Source: Bacillota bacterium
GTDB taxonomy: Bacteria; Bacillota; Clostridia; Christensenellales; UMGS416
Direction: 5' to 3'
DNA: 64,000 nt
NCBI GenBank assembly: GCA_023435705.1
Contig: JAEYRH010000016.1
Coordinates: forward strand, 744,001 to 808,000
Shown: in pieces, positions 17,403-25,167 of the stretch
Numbering within the stretch: the stretch's first letter is position 1
Layout of the letters: each line of letters opens with the position of its first letter
Position numbers and translations under genes: made by a program
Notes under the pieces: generated by a model
Seen by the model: the letters and a program-made list of their open reading frames with translations, nothing else
What the model was told of the DNA's origin: nothing
Databases searched by the model: none

Positions 17403-17969
17403 TCAAGATATCCTATCCATCGCCAATAGCAGGATCTGAGCGCACCCCCGGCAATCCTGCTCAGCGCGGTGATATTGCTGCTGCTTGTAGCCGATAGCTT
17501 CCAGCACAGTGGCTTGTTTGTAATTCCTCAGGCCAGGCAGGATTCGCTTTGCCACAGGGATCGTGTCAACATAGCGCCAATCCGGTGCGTAGCCCAGCTT
17601 TCGCGCCGCCTCATCCAAAAAACCCACATCGAAACTCGTGTTATGCCCCACAATCAGGCTGTCACCCACAAACCGAAGGAATGCCGGCATCACCTCAGAG
17701 ATCGCCGGGGCGTCTTTCACCATGCTATCGGTGATATGATGCACGGCGACCACCGCTTTGGGGATCGGTCTGCCGGGGTTTACCAACGTAACGAAACGAT
17801 CCACCTCAACACAATCGATATACTTCAAAGCAGCGATTTCCACAATGCTGTCGGTGTATTTGCTGAAGCCGGTGGTCTCGATATCCAACACGACGAACTC
17901 CCGCTGAGCCTCGACGTGGTGCTCCTTCTGAAAGAAGCTGACCGGTCTGGGTCTGCCAACTTGATCCAT
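17403..17969 (-). CDS. DnaQ/PolC-type 3'-5' exonuclease
   Basis: A 188-residue DEDDh exonuclease. Exo I is VVLDIETTGFSKYTDSIVEIAAL (residues 26-48), Exo II is VGHNTSFDVGFLD (about 107-119) and Exo III is HRAEQDCRGC (about 167-176), giving Asp, Glu, Asp, His and Asp ligands. Relatives act in proofreading, RNA processing or DNA repair. It starts 6 bases after the stop of the BMP-like gene, with GAGGGAAC as ribosome site, so the two are likely one operon. No helicase or polymerase domain is attached. Confidence 0.87.
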   Translation of the reverse strand: MDQVGRPRPVSFFQKEHHVEAQREFVVLDIETTGFSKYTDSIVEIAALKYIDCVEVDRFVTLVNPGRPIPKAVVAVHHITDSMVKDAPAISEVMPAFLRFVGDSLIVGHNTSFDVGFLDEAARKLGYAPDWRYVDTIPVAKRILPGLRNYKQATVLEAIGYKQQQYHRAEQDCRGCAQILLLAMDRIS

Positions 17970-17975
17970 GTTCCC

Positions 17976-19925
17976 TCACAGCTCCAGCAGCTCGGCCGTC
18001 ATCGCATTGTCCACCCCATTCGGGAGCGCAGCAGGGATGTCACCCACGATGCCGTCAACCAACCAGTCCATATCAATAATTTGCTTGGCGTCGGCCGTTT
18101 CACCCGCGGCGATCCGCTCCACACAAGCCTGGTCCAGGATTGGGCCGGTGAATGGGTTGTAGGCCCCTTCCGTCATCATGTTTTTGAACAGCGTGACCAG
18201 TTTGTGCGTCTCCAACGGCACATATTTCTTGGCGTACATAATATCCACAATGCCCGATTCCAACCCCCACCAAAACTGCATTGGCCGGGTTTCGGAAGAG
18301 GCACGGAGCGCGCCAGACAGCATATGCCTCACCATCATCTCATAGAAGACACCCCAGTTCCACACAGGGGTGGCAATGTATTCATCCGGCGCGCAATTGG
18401 TGTCGCACTGCATCGAATATAGGCCGTATTCGCCCTCAAAACCAGCGCCGGTATAAGTGTTTTGGTGAGAAATGATATCGCACCCGGCTTCAAACAGGCT
18501 GGTGCTGCTGTTGACACCGGCCTTCTCAAAATCCCATTGATAAGCCCATGAGACGATCACCTGCGCCTTTGGGTTGACCAACCTGGCCCCCAGGGCAAAT
18601 GCGTTCACGCCGCTGATCACGCCCTTGACCGGATAAGTGCCTACGTAGCCAATTTTATCCGTTTTGGTCAATGAACCGGCGATTAGGCCAGTGAGGAACC
18701 GGGGCTCGTAGATACGCCCGAAGTAGGTGTGCACATGTTTGGACGGGGGCTGCTCGCTGCACACATAGATGGTCGCGTTTGGAAACTCCAGCGCCGTGCG
18801 CAGCGCCGCGTTGGCAAAAGCAGGGCTCGTGGCAAAGATGATGCCATTGCCCTCCTGGATCAGCGTCTTGAACACAGTGTATGCCCCGATGATGTCCTCA
18901 GGCACGTTTTCTGCGAAGGTGGTCAGAATCGTATCTTTCATCATCTGCTGAATGTGATCCCGCCCGATCTCGTGCGCTTTGGCCCAATTGGAACCGGCGA
19001 CACTGCCAGCGTAGGCAAAGGCGATTTTTACCGGGTGTTTCGGCTTGACAATATTAATGATGGAGGAAAGGATCGAAGGCTCCGGTATTTCCTCCGGGCT
19101 GGTGTTGAGGTCGGCATCCATCTCGGCAGACGTTCTGAGCTCATTGAGTAACGAGCGCAGCCGCTTGCGCATCGTGTCTTCATTCATCTTCTTATGAAGC
19201 TTATAGAGATCGAAATATCGCAGGAAAACATCGCCCGTTGTCATTGGCAGTTTGTCGCCGCCCAACTCATAAAGCAACCGGCGGAATGGCATATAGTATG
19301 ATTGCAGGAAATATTGATATGGCGCTTCCCTCTCGATTCTTGGCACATAGGCGCTCTTCATCAGCTTCAAAAAGATATCAAAGGAGCCAGGTTTGCTCAG
19401 CCAGATCGTGTTGATGCGGGTTTCCTTGTAAAACTCCAGAAATTCATAATACAGCTTGACCTTTTCGCTGGCATCATTATATCTTGGCACCAGACGGGTC
19501 ACCTCGCCCCGGATGCTGCCGGCGTCCAGGAACTTCAAAACGCTGACCCGCTTGTTTCCCTCCACCACATAAAAGCGGTTCAAAAACTCATACACCTTGA
19601 TCGGGTCCTGGATGCCCTCCCGCAGTTGGTATGCATAAACAGCCTTCCATTTGAACGAGAATTCTGTGCCTACACCGAGCAGCGGCATGAAGTTTTGTGC
19701 GAAGGCCGCACTCCGCCCTGCGCTGTAGGTGCCTATCACCTTTTTCAACGGTAACTCCACGAAACCCAGGCTTTCGCGGGAAACAATCTCCGAATCCAGA
19801 ATGAACTCATCCAGATAGGGCAGGTTGCCTGACCGGCCTTGGGATACCATTTGGTTGTATGCACGAAGGCCGTTGCGTCTTGCAGCCAGATAGGCGCTAT
19901 CAACATCAATGACCATGCTTTCCAT
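17976..19925 (-). CDS. BMP-family substrate-binding protein with ParB-like N-terminal region
   Basis: A 649-residue protein of two parts. Residues 40-150 resemble a ParB/sulfiredoxin nuclease-like fold: FVELPLKKVIGTYSAGRSAAF and RFYVVEGNKRVSVLKFLDA (119-135), where VEGNKR is the GxxR-type nucleotide box. From about residue 300 onward it is a BMP (PnrA/MglB-like) periplasmic-binding domain, with KIAFAYAGSVAGSNWAKAHEIGRDH and VGTYPVKGVISGVNAFALGARLVNP. PnrA-type proteins bind nucleosides. There is no signal peptide or lipobox and no adjacent ABC permease or ATPase, so uptake is doubtful and an intracellular sensor role is possible (inference). AGGTGG precedes the ATG. The exonuclease gene follows by 6 bases. 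Confidence 0.8.
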   Translation of the reverse strand: MESMVIDVDSAYLAARRNGLRAYNQMVSQGRSGNLPYLDEFILDSEIVSRESLGFVELPLKKVIGTYSAGRSAAFAQNFMPLLGVGTEFSFKWKAVYAYQLREGIQDPIKVYEFLNRFYVVEGNKRVSVLKFLDAGSIRGEVTRLVPRYNDASEKVKLYYEFLEFYKETRINTIWLSKPGSFDIFLKLMKSAYVPRIEREAPYQYFLQSYYMPFRRLLYELGGDKLPMTTGDVFLRYFDLYKLHKKMNEDTMRKRLRSLLNELRTSAEMDADLNTSPEEIPEPSILSSIINIVKPKHPVKIAFAYAGSVAGSNWAKAHEIGRDHIQQMMKDTILTTFAENVPEDIIGAYTVFKTLIQEGNGIIFATSPAFANAALRTALEFPNATIYVCSEQPPSKHVHTYFGRIYEPRFLTGLIAGSLTKTDKIGYVGTYPVKGVISGVNAFALGARLVNPKAQVIVSWAYQWDFEKAGVNSSTSLFEAGCDIISHQNTYTGAGFEGEYGLYSMQCDTNCAPDEYIATPVWNWGVFYEMMVRHMLSGALRASSETRPMQFWWGLESGIVDIMYAKKYVPLETHKLVTLFKNMMTEGAYNPFTGPILDQACVERIAAGETADAKQIIDMDWLVDGIVGDIPAALPNGVDNAMTAELLEL

Positions 19926-20121
19926 AATGAACCACCTTTCACCGGTATCTGAAGACCGGTAAAATATATCTGCTTGACCATCTTAATGCATAGACATTGC
20001 GGATGCAAGATGCTTTGAAAAGACCGACAGATGCGCTAACAACAGCGGTCCGCCAAACATATGATGGGATCAGATAGATTGCACCGTTACGATACGGATA
20101 TCAGAAGTGGAGGGTTTAGCC

Positions 20122-21300
20122 ATGTTCTTCAGGGGCAAACAGGAGTCTGGAGCTCAACAGCCCAACCGCCAGCCTGCCGTTTCGCCGATACAGCAACCAA
20201 ACAAGCAGCCATCGGCGGTTTCACCCATACAAACGCCGAACAAGCCAAATTACGTATCCCCCATTCAAGAGGGGAACAAGATGCCAAATTACGTATCCCC
20301 TATCCAAGAGGGGAATAAGATGCCGAACTACGTATCCCCTATTCAAGAGGGCAACAAGATGCCCAACTATGTCTCTCCGATTCAGGAGGGCAACAAGATG
20401 CCAAACGTTGTCTCTCCCATTCAGGAAGGCAACAAGATGCCAAACGTTGTCTCCCCCATTCAGGAGGGCAACAAGATGCCAAACGTCGTCTCCCCCATTC
20501 AGGAGGGCAACAAGATGCCCAACGTGGTCTCCCCCATCCAGGACGGCAACAAGATGCCCAACGTGGTCTCCCCCATTCAGGAGGGCAACAAGATGCCAAA
20601 TGTGGTCTCTCCGATCCAGGAGGGCAACAAGATGCCCAACGTCGTCTCCCCCATTCAGGAGGGCAATAAGATGCCAAACGTTGTCTCCCCCATCCAGGAA
20701 GGCAATAAGATGCCAAACGTTGTCTCCCCCATTCAGGAAGGCAACAAGATGCCAAACGTTGTCTCCCCGATCCAGGAGGGCAACAAGATGCCAAACGTGG
20801 TCTCCCCGATCCAGGAGGGCAACAAGATGCCAAACGTCGTCTCTCCGATCCAGGAGGGTAACAAGATGCCCAACATGGTCTCTCCGATCCAGGAGGGTAA
20901 CAAGATGCCCAACGTGGTCTCTCCCATCCAGGAGGGCAACAAGATGCCGGGTATGCAGTATGGAGAGCATATGGGCATGCACCCTTGCTTCACACCGGAG
21001 ATGGCAGCTGGCGCAGAGGCATATCAGATGATGTATCCGGACATGTATTACAAAATGATGCCGCACGTGATGATGGCAGCCGACGAGATGGAGATGCACG
21101 GCGTCACCATGCCCAACCATCAGATGATGATGTGCATGTGCAACCGAGTGTATGAAAACATGACACGGATGCATCCGGAAATGGCAGACAACGCTGCCGC
21201 CAGCGGTTATTACTCCGCGCAGCAATGGGGCCGCGGCAGGGATATCATCTGGATCCTGCTGCTTGCCGAGCTTTTCCGCCGCAGGAGACGGTATTATTGA
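20122..21300 (+). CDS. tandem-repeat protein with Met/His-rich C-terminal domain, function unknown
   Basis: A 392-residue protein. ATG 20122 is chosen because GGAGGG ends 7 bases upstream. Residues 1-41 carry two imperfect repeat units (VSPIQQPNKQ, VSPIQTPNK). Residues 42-275 are 18 uninterrupted copies of a 13-residue unit, PN[YVM]VSPIQEGNKM, the first four with Tyr at position 3. Residues 276-370 are rich in Met and His (for example YKMMPHVMMAADEMEMHGVTM and HQMMMCMCNRV), suggesting metal binding or a compact helical domain. The end is a hydrophobic stretch IIWILLLAELF followed by five Arg and two Tyr. There is no signal peptide. It is transcribed away from the BMP-like gene. A structural, coat or surface protein is possible, but no known family was recognised. 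Confidence 0.85.
   Translation: MFFRGKQESGAQQPNRQPAVSPIQQPNKQPSAVSPIQTPNKPNYVSPIQEGNKMPNYVSPIQEGNKMPNYVSPIQEGNKMPNYVSPIQEGNKMPNVVSPIQEGNKMPNVVSPIQEGNKMPNVVSPIQEGNKMPNVVSPIQDGNKMPNVVSPIQEGNKMPNVVSPIQEGNKMPNVVSPIQEGNKMPNVVSPIQEGNKMPNVVSPIQEGNKMPNVVSPIQEGNKMPNVVSPIQEGNKMPNVVSPIQEGNKMPNMVSPIQEGNKMPNVVSPIQEGNKMPGMQYGEHMGMHPCFTPEMAAGAEAYQMMYPDMYYKMMPHVMMAADEMEMHGVTMPNHQMMMCMCNRVYENMTRMHPEMADNAAASGYYSAQQWGRGRDIIWILLLAELFRRRRRYY
20245..20946 (+). repeat. 18 x 39-bp in-frame tandem repeat
   Basis: Exactly 702 bases = 18 x 39, coding for 18 copies of a 13-residue unit. Copies differ mostly at synonymous positions (AACGTT/AACGTG/AACGTC/AATGTG for Asn-Val, CCCATT/CCGATC/CCCATC for Pro-Ile). The amino-acid changes are confined to position 3 (Tyr, Val, one Met) and one Glu to Asp. 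The period is a multiple of three, so other frames and the opposite strand are open through the array by geometry. Confidence 0.97.
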
Positions 21301-21411
21301 CCAAAATCCCATGTATGCCGCACACCGGGTGGCACCCGCAGATCCATGCGTTGCCCCTTGCCCTCCGTTTTAGGAGCCAGGCAGGGGCTTCTTGCAGTTT
21401 GGCTATCGCGG

Positions 21412-22305
21412 TTACCGAAATGAAACCGTTTGTCTGATGCGTTTGATCAGCTGGCGAGGTGATGGCACCAGCATCGGCACCGCTCCAATCACCTGGGTGT
21501 ACTCCGGGTGGCGATCCACCAGATGGCGCTCCATCATCGGGATGCTGACAAAGACAAATAATACTGTGATCATCAACGGCCCAATGATGGTCCACATCAT
21601 CGGAATCAGGCTAACCTGAATGATCCACAGTCCCCACCAAAAAATGATCTCGCCCAGATAATTCGGGTGACGGCATACCTTCCAAAGCCCCACGGCAATC
21701 GGTGGCTTGGGGTCGGGCAGGCGCTGATAGGCATCCAGTTGCCGGTCAGCGGCATGCGCAAGCCACACAGCACCCAACGAAAACAACGCGCCCGACCAAG
21801 TCAGTGGGTTTGCAGGCACATCTGCAGACATGCCAAAGAAAACGGGAATCATGGCCAGAAAAACAAGCACTGTGGGCATCAGATGAATGCCAAAAAGGTT
21901 CACAACCGGCCAAAGCCTTGGCATCCGGGTGCGATACATCGTGTAACGCCAATCCTGATACCCCAAGCCTTGCCATCGCCAGGCCCAATTTGCCGTCAGG
22001 CGGACACCCCACACCAGAAGCACTGCCAGGAAAATCCATCTGGCAAACCCACCCTGCCCGATCGCCCAACTGATCGCAATGGGCAATGGCGTAACACTCC
22101 AATAAGGGTCATACACACTGGAGTTTCCCAACACGACACCAGCCGCCCAAACCAGCAGTGTAGCCGCAACGTCAACCAGGAACATTGCCCATAACGGGTG
22201 CATACCAACCATCCGGCGAAACAGGATGGTTGCGGCCAGGAAGGAGACCAGATAAACAGCGGCAACGAGCATGATGGATATGGAGCGGGATGGAGTCTTT
22301 TTCAT
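21412..22305 (-). CDS. DUF1295 / steroid 5-alpha-reductase-like membrane protein
   Basis: A 297-residue polytopic membrane protein with about seven segments. The C-terminal block GLWKVCRHPNYLGEIIFWWGLWIIQVSLIP (about residues 213-242) is the conserved RHPNYxGE signature shared by DUF1295, isoprenylcysteine methyltransferases and steroid 5-alpha reductases. Earlier, NWAWRWQGLGYQDWRYTMYRTRMPRLWPVVNLFGIHLMPTVLVF is typical of DUF1295. The biochemical role in bacteria is unproven; lipid reduction or methylation is possible. It converges with the repeat-protein gene, with a 111-base gap holding nothing evident. Confidence 0.82.
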   Translation of the reverse strand: MKKTPSRSISIMLVAAVYLVSFLAATILFRRMVGMHPLWAMFLVDVAATLLVWAAGVVLGNSSVYDPYWSVTPLPIAISWAIGQGGFARWIFLAVLLVWGVRLTANWAWRWQGLGYQDWRYTMYRTRMPRLWPVVNLFGIHLMPTVLVFLAMIPVFFGMSADVPANPLTWSGALFSLGAVWLAHAADRQLDAYQRLPDPKPPIAVGLWKVCRHPNYLGEIIFWWGLWIIQVSLIPMMWTIIGPLMITVLFVFVSIPMMERHLVDRHPEYTQVIGAVPMLVPSPRQLIKRIRQTVSFR

Positions 22306-22417
22306 ATGACAGCCTCAATGATAAATATGATATTCCTATTCTATAATAGGCCCCCGGTGTTGTGAAGCGGCAGATGGATAACAACAGAATATTGAGGCCA
22401 GGGAGTTTCACCGACGG

Positions 22418-22446
22418 TTGACAATTCCTCTGTTCCGCAGTTAACT
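22418..22446 (+). promoter_or_regulatory. promoter of the hypA-hypB operon
   Basis: -35 TTGACA (22418-22423, full consensus) with 17-base spacing to TTAACT (22441-22446), a poor -10. A strong -35 with a weak -10 suggests an activated or weak promoter. Confidence 0.45.
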
Positions 22447-22469
22447 ATTGGCAGCAAGGGGTGAGCGGA

Positions 22470-22706
22470 TTGCACGAGGCTTCGGTGGCATCACGGATTG
22501 TGGAGACGGTGCAGGAGTATCCCGGCTTGCGGGTGATCTATGTCGCCATTGGCCGGAAGTCATGCGTGCATCCCGACATGCTGCGAGACGCTTTCGAGCT
22601 TGTGAAACACGGCACTTGCGCCGAGTGGGCCGAGCTGGTAACGGTGCCCTGCCCCGGAGAAGATATCTCAGTGCTATCAGTCGAGGTGGAAGATGCCAAG
22701 GATTGA
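22470..22706 (+). CDS. hypA: short HypA-like nickel metallochaperone lacking the zinc finger
   Basis: HypA hands Ni(II) to HypB for [NiFe]-hydrogenase or other nickel enzymes; its N-terminal Met-His-Glu binds nickel. A TTG start at 22470 yields exactly MHEASVASRIVETVQE, with AAGGGGTG upstream, so it is preferred over GTG 22461. YVAIGRKSCVHPDMLRDAFELVKHGT (about residues 25-50) matches the HypA core. Normal HypA is about 113-118 residues, with a four-cysteine zinc domain before the final strand. Here AELVTVPCP passes straight into ISVLSVEVED, the usual last strand, so the zinc domain is missing and the protein has 78 residues. It overlaps hypB by 14 bases. No hydrogenase genes are in the window. 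Confidence 0.78.
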   Translation: MHEASVASRIVETVQEYPGLRVIYVAIGRKSCVHPDMLRDAFELVKHGTCAEWAELVTVPCPGEDISVLSVEVEDAKD

Positions 22707-23331
22707 AGTGAACAAAAGCGTGTTCAATGCTGACCACAAGGCTGCCATGCGCAATCGCGAGCTGCTGGCCCAAAGAGGCTGGACAGCCATAAATATGATC
22801 GGATCGCCGGGCAGCGGCAAGACCACACTGCTACTGGAGGCACTGCCCCGCCTCAAGCGCGCTTCAGCGGTGATCGCCGGCGATGTGGAGGGCAGCTTTG
22901 ATGCAGACAGGCTTTCAGACGCCGGCATCGTTGCGCAGCAAGTGAACACCCATGGCAGCTGCCATCTGTCTGCATTGCTTGTTGAGGAGGCATTGGTCAG
23001 CCTTGATTTGCCGTCTGGTGCACTCATCGTGATCGAAAACGTTGGCAACCTGGTCTGCCCAGCCTTTTTCGATCTTGGTGAAAATGGTGTGCTGGCAGTG
23101 CTCTCCGCAGCCGAGGGGCACGAAAAACCCTGGAAATATCCTGCGGTGTTTCAACGGGCAGATATTGTTGCCTTAACCAAATCAGACCTGGCTCATGTCG
23201 CCCGCTTCGATATGGAGGCGGCAAGGGTCGGCGTGCTGGCTCAAAACCCAAAGGCCGATGTGTATCCGCTCTCCTCGGTGACCGGCAGCGGCATGGAAGC
23301 CTTCCTTGCCCGGCTGGAGGCTTGGCGATGA
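22693..23331 (+). CDS. hypB: HypB-like GTPase for nickel insertion
   Basis: A 212-residue SIMIBI GTPase that couples GTP hydrolysis to nickel delivery. The P-loop is GSPGSGKTTLL (about residues 37-47) and the HypB segment GDVEGSFDADRLSDAG follows (about 62-77). VNTHGSCHLSALLVEEAL (about 84-101) carries the Cys-His metal site. IVIENVGNLVCPAFFDLGE (about 115-133) is a family hallmark. The guanine motif is TKSDL, against the usual NKxDL. There is no His-rich N-terminal nickel store. It follows hypA with a 14-base overlap and overlaps the iron-sulfur gene by 4 bases. Nickel for CODH, hydrogenase or another enzyme encoded elsewhere is possible. Confidence 0.9.
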   Translation: MPRIEVNKSVFNADHKAAMRNRELLAQRGWTAINMIGSPGSGKTTLLLEALPRLKRASAVIAGDVEGSFDADRLSDAGIVAQQVNTHGSCHLSALLVEEALVSLDLPSGALIVIENVGNLVCPAFFDLGENGVLAVLSAAEGHEKPWKYPAVFQRADIVALTKSDLAHVARFDMEAARVGVLAQNPKADVYPLSSVTGSGMEAFLARLEAWR

Positions 23332-24140
23332 CTGGCTACAAGCCACATGCCCGGTTGCTCTATCGGTTGTTTGCCTGGGGGTTGTCTGTCGTATCACCGG
23401 TCAAGCCGCTGTTCAGGCTGGCTCTTAAGGTGCTCACCGGCCGCAAACGGAGCATTCGCGGCCATATTCTGCCGGTGAACGCAAACCTGGGCCAGCCCGT
23501 GCAGACGCAGCTCAGCCGGGAGTTGCTGGTGGAGTTGATCAACAGGAGCACCGCTGTGGGTGCGATGCACGAATGCCTTTGCCGCGCCGTAGGGGGCTGC
23601 GAGGAATTCCCAAAGGATCTGGGGTGCCTGGTGCTGGGTCAGTCGGTCCTCTCCCTGCATCCCGGTCTGGGGCGGGAGATCAGCCGGGAGGAAGCCGCAG
23701 CGGTCGTGGACCGTGCCTTTGCTCTCAACTTGTCACCAATGGTCGTGCATTTCAAGGGCGATGCGCTTTTATGGAGCCTGGAGCACAACAAAATGCTCAC
23801 GATTTGTTTCTGTTGCCCCTGTCACTGCATGTTGCGAGACGCGCTGACCATGCGCGGTGTCGGTGGAAGCAGGATGACCGGGTTGTCTGGCATCACAATC
23901 GATTATCATGAACGACTATGTGTCAATTGCGGCCAATGCGCTGATGCTTGCGTTACAACCGCGATCAATCTTGTAAACGAAATTCCCGTCATTGATCCGG
24001 ACCTATGTGTGCGCTGCGGACGCTGCGCGATGGCATGTCCCTCCGGCGCGTTGTCAGTACAGGCCGATTCGGAAGCAAATGCCGGGCAGCTGATCCAGGA
24101 ATACAGCAGCAGGACCGCAAACAAGAGTGTCTTTCACTGA
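23328..24140 (+). CDS. multi-cluster 4Fe-4S protein, third gene of the hypAB operon
   Basis: A 270-residue protein whose ATG overlaps the hypB stop (ATGA). An amphipathic or membrane-associated N-terminus (LLYRLFAWGLSVVSPVKPLFRLALKVL) is followed by two unusual Cys groups, ECLCRAVGGCEEFPKDLGC (about residues 84-102) and ICFCCPCHC (about 160-168). Two classical ferredoxin motifs come next, CVNCGQCADAC and CVRCGRCAMACP (about residues 198-237). The unusual Cys groups could bind another cluster or metal. The exact family was not recognised. Co-translation with hypA and hypB suggests a redox partner or scaffold for a nickel enzyme, but this is inference. Confidence 0.75.
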   Translation: MTGYKPHARLLYRLFAWGLSVVSPVKPLFRLALKVLTGRKRSIRGHILPVNANLGQPVQTQLSRELLVELINRSTAVGAMHECLCRAVGGCEEFPKDLGCLVLGQSVLSLHPGLGREISREEAAAVVDRAFALNLSPMVVHFKGDALLWSLEHNKMLTICFCCPCHCMLRDALTMRGVGGSRMTGLSGITIDYHERLCVNCGQCADACVTTAINLVNEIPVIDPDLCVRCGRCAMACPSGALSVQADSEANAGQLIQEYSSRTANKSVFH

Positions 24141-24247
24141 ATCTTTCAATTTGCAGATTTGCTTCCCGGCTGCCCACTGACTGCTGATTACTGACGAATT
24201 GTTCATACTACGTTCACATGATCTTAATGTTTGCTTGATAAATCAAA

Positions 24248-24276
24248 TGGACGGAAGAATGACGTTCATGTATAAT
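24248..24276 (+). promoter_or_regulatory. promoter of the membrane protein-USP-lplA operon
   Basis: -35 TGGACG (24248-24253), 17-base spacer, -10 TATAAT (24271-24276). Transcription would begin near 24283, so the leader is short and starts just before GGAGGG. Confidence 0.5.
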
Positions 24277-24297
24277 TGTCCATCGGGAGGGAGCACG

Positions 24298-24771
24298 ATG
24301 TACTCAGAGAAAGATACTCTTGACGCTGCCGCAAAACAGAAGAAATTCATCCTGCTTTTCAGTACGGCTGCCGCTATTCTGATTGGCCTTATTGTGGCAG
24401 ATCAATTCTGGCGCCTGCTCTGGTTGAGCTATGTGGCCGCAGGGTTGCTGGCAGTGGCGTCGATATTCTTATGGGGCACCATTGGCATTCGGCTTTACTG
24501 CTGGAGGAGATTTCTCCGTGACATGAATGCAGGTCTGGAGCGCACTGTCAATGGCGTCATCGGATCGATAGAAGAAGATGAAACCACGAAGGAAGGCATT
24601 GAGTTTCGGGCGCTGCGGCTGCTCACCGGCGACGAATCAGACAAGGCCGGTGGCAGAATTTTGTATGTGGATGCTTCCCGCTTCCCATTGAAAGCTCATG
24701 TTGGCCAGAATGTAGCTTGCCGTATCTTCGGCAACTATGTGAAGGAAATCGAAATTTTGGAGGAACGGTAA
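24298..24771 (+). CDS. small two-segment membrane protein, hypothetical
   Basis: A 157-residue protein. ATG 24298 follows GGGAGGGAGC. Two hydrophobic helices (about residues 17-35 and 42-63, ILIGLIVADQFWRLLWLSYVAAGLL and AVASIFLWGTIGIRLY) are followed by a soluble C-terminal half. That half is predicted to be mainly beta-strand (NGVIGSIEEDETTKEGIEFRAL, GGRILYVDASRFPLKAHVGQNVACRIFGNYVKEIEIL), reminiscent of a small OB-like domain. No family was recognised. The stop overlaps the next gene's start (TAATG), so translation is coupled to the USP-like gene. Confidence 0.8.
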   Translation: MYSEKDTLDAAAKQKKFILLFSTAAAILIGLIVADQFWRLLWLSYVAAGLLAVASIFLWGTIGIRLYCWRRFLRDMNAGLERTVNGVIGSIEEDETTKEGIEFRALRLLTGDESDKAGGRILYVDASRFPLKAHVGQNVACRIFGNYVKEIEILEER

Positions 24772-25163
24772 TGGCTTCTTCCGGCTGCGTATTGGTTTGC
24801 GTTACGCGGCAAATTTCCTGTGAACGTTTGATCCGCCAGGGTGCGGATCTGGCCAGGCAGTTGGATTCACCTCTCAATATTGTGCATGTGGCCGGCACCG
24901 GAGCAAGCCTTCTGGGCAACCCCGTTGAAAGTGAGGCCATCGAATATCTGTTTACCATCGCAAAGCAGCATGGCGCAGATCTCAGCGTGCTCCGGTCGGA
25001 TAATGTGCTGGAAACCCTGACCCGTCTGGCAAGGGAATGCAAGGCTTCTCACATCGTGATGGGTGAATCCCGCCAAAGCATCAAGGAAGACGAAAGCATC
25101 ATCTGGCGGCTCAGGGCTGCCATGCCCAACGTGCAGGTGAACGTTGTGGCATCATTTGAATAA
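24771..25163 (+). CDS. universal stress protein-like (KdpD-type USP domain)
   Basis: A 130-residue protein with the alpha/beta fold of USP domains. CVLVCVTRQISCERLIRQGADLARQLDSPLNIVHVAG at the start and DNVLETLTRLARECKASHIVMGES (about residues 78-100) resemble the USP domain inserted in KdpD sensor kinases. The ATP-binding GxxG of classical USPs is reduced to MGESRQS, as in the KdpD group. GGAGGAA precedes its ATG, which overlaps the upstream stop. Function may be nucleotide sensing; nothing shows a kinase part. Confidence 0.72.
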   Translation: MASSGCVLVCVTRQISCERLIRQGADLARQLDSPLNIVHVAGTGASLLGNPVESEAIEYLFTIAKQHGADLSVLRSDNVLETLTRLARECKASHIVMGESRQSIKEDESIIWRLRAAMPNVQVNVVASFE

Positions 25164-25167
25164 ACCC

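Noticed and set aside
20245..20946. Tandem repeats as a CRISPR array
   Set aside because: Units abut with no spacers, and they are in frame and coding.
20221..21312. A 363-codon open frame on the minus strand and others across the repeat array
   Set aside because: The 39-base period is a multiple of three, so any frame without a stop in one unit is open through all units. They lack ribosome sites and give low-quality repeats such as HLVALLDRGDNVW.
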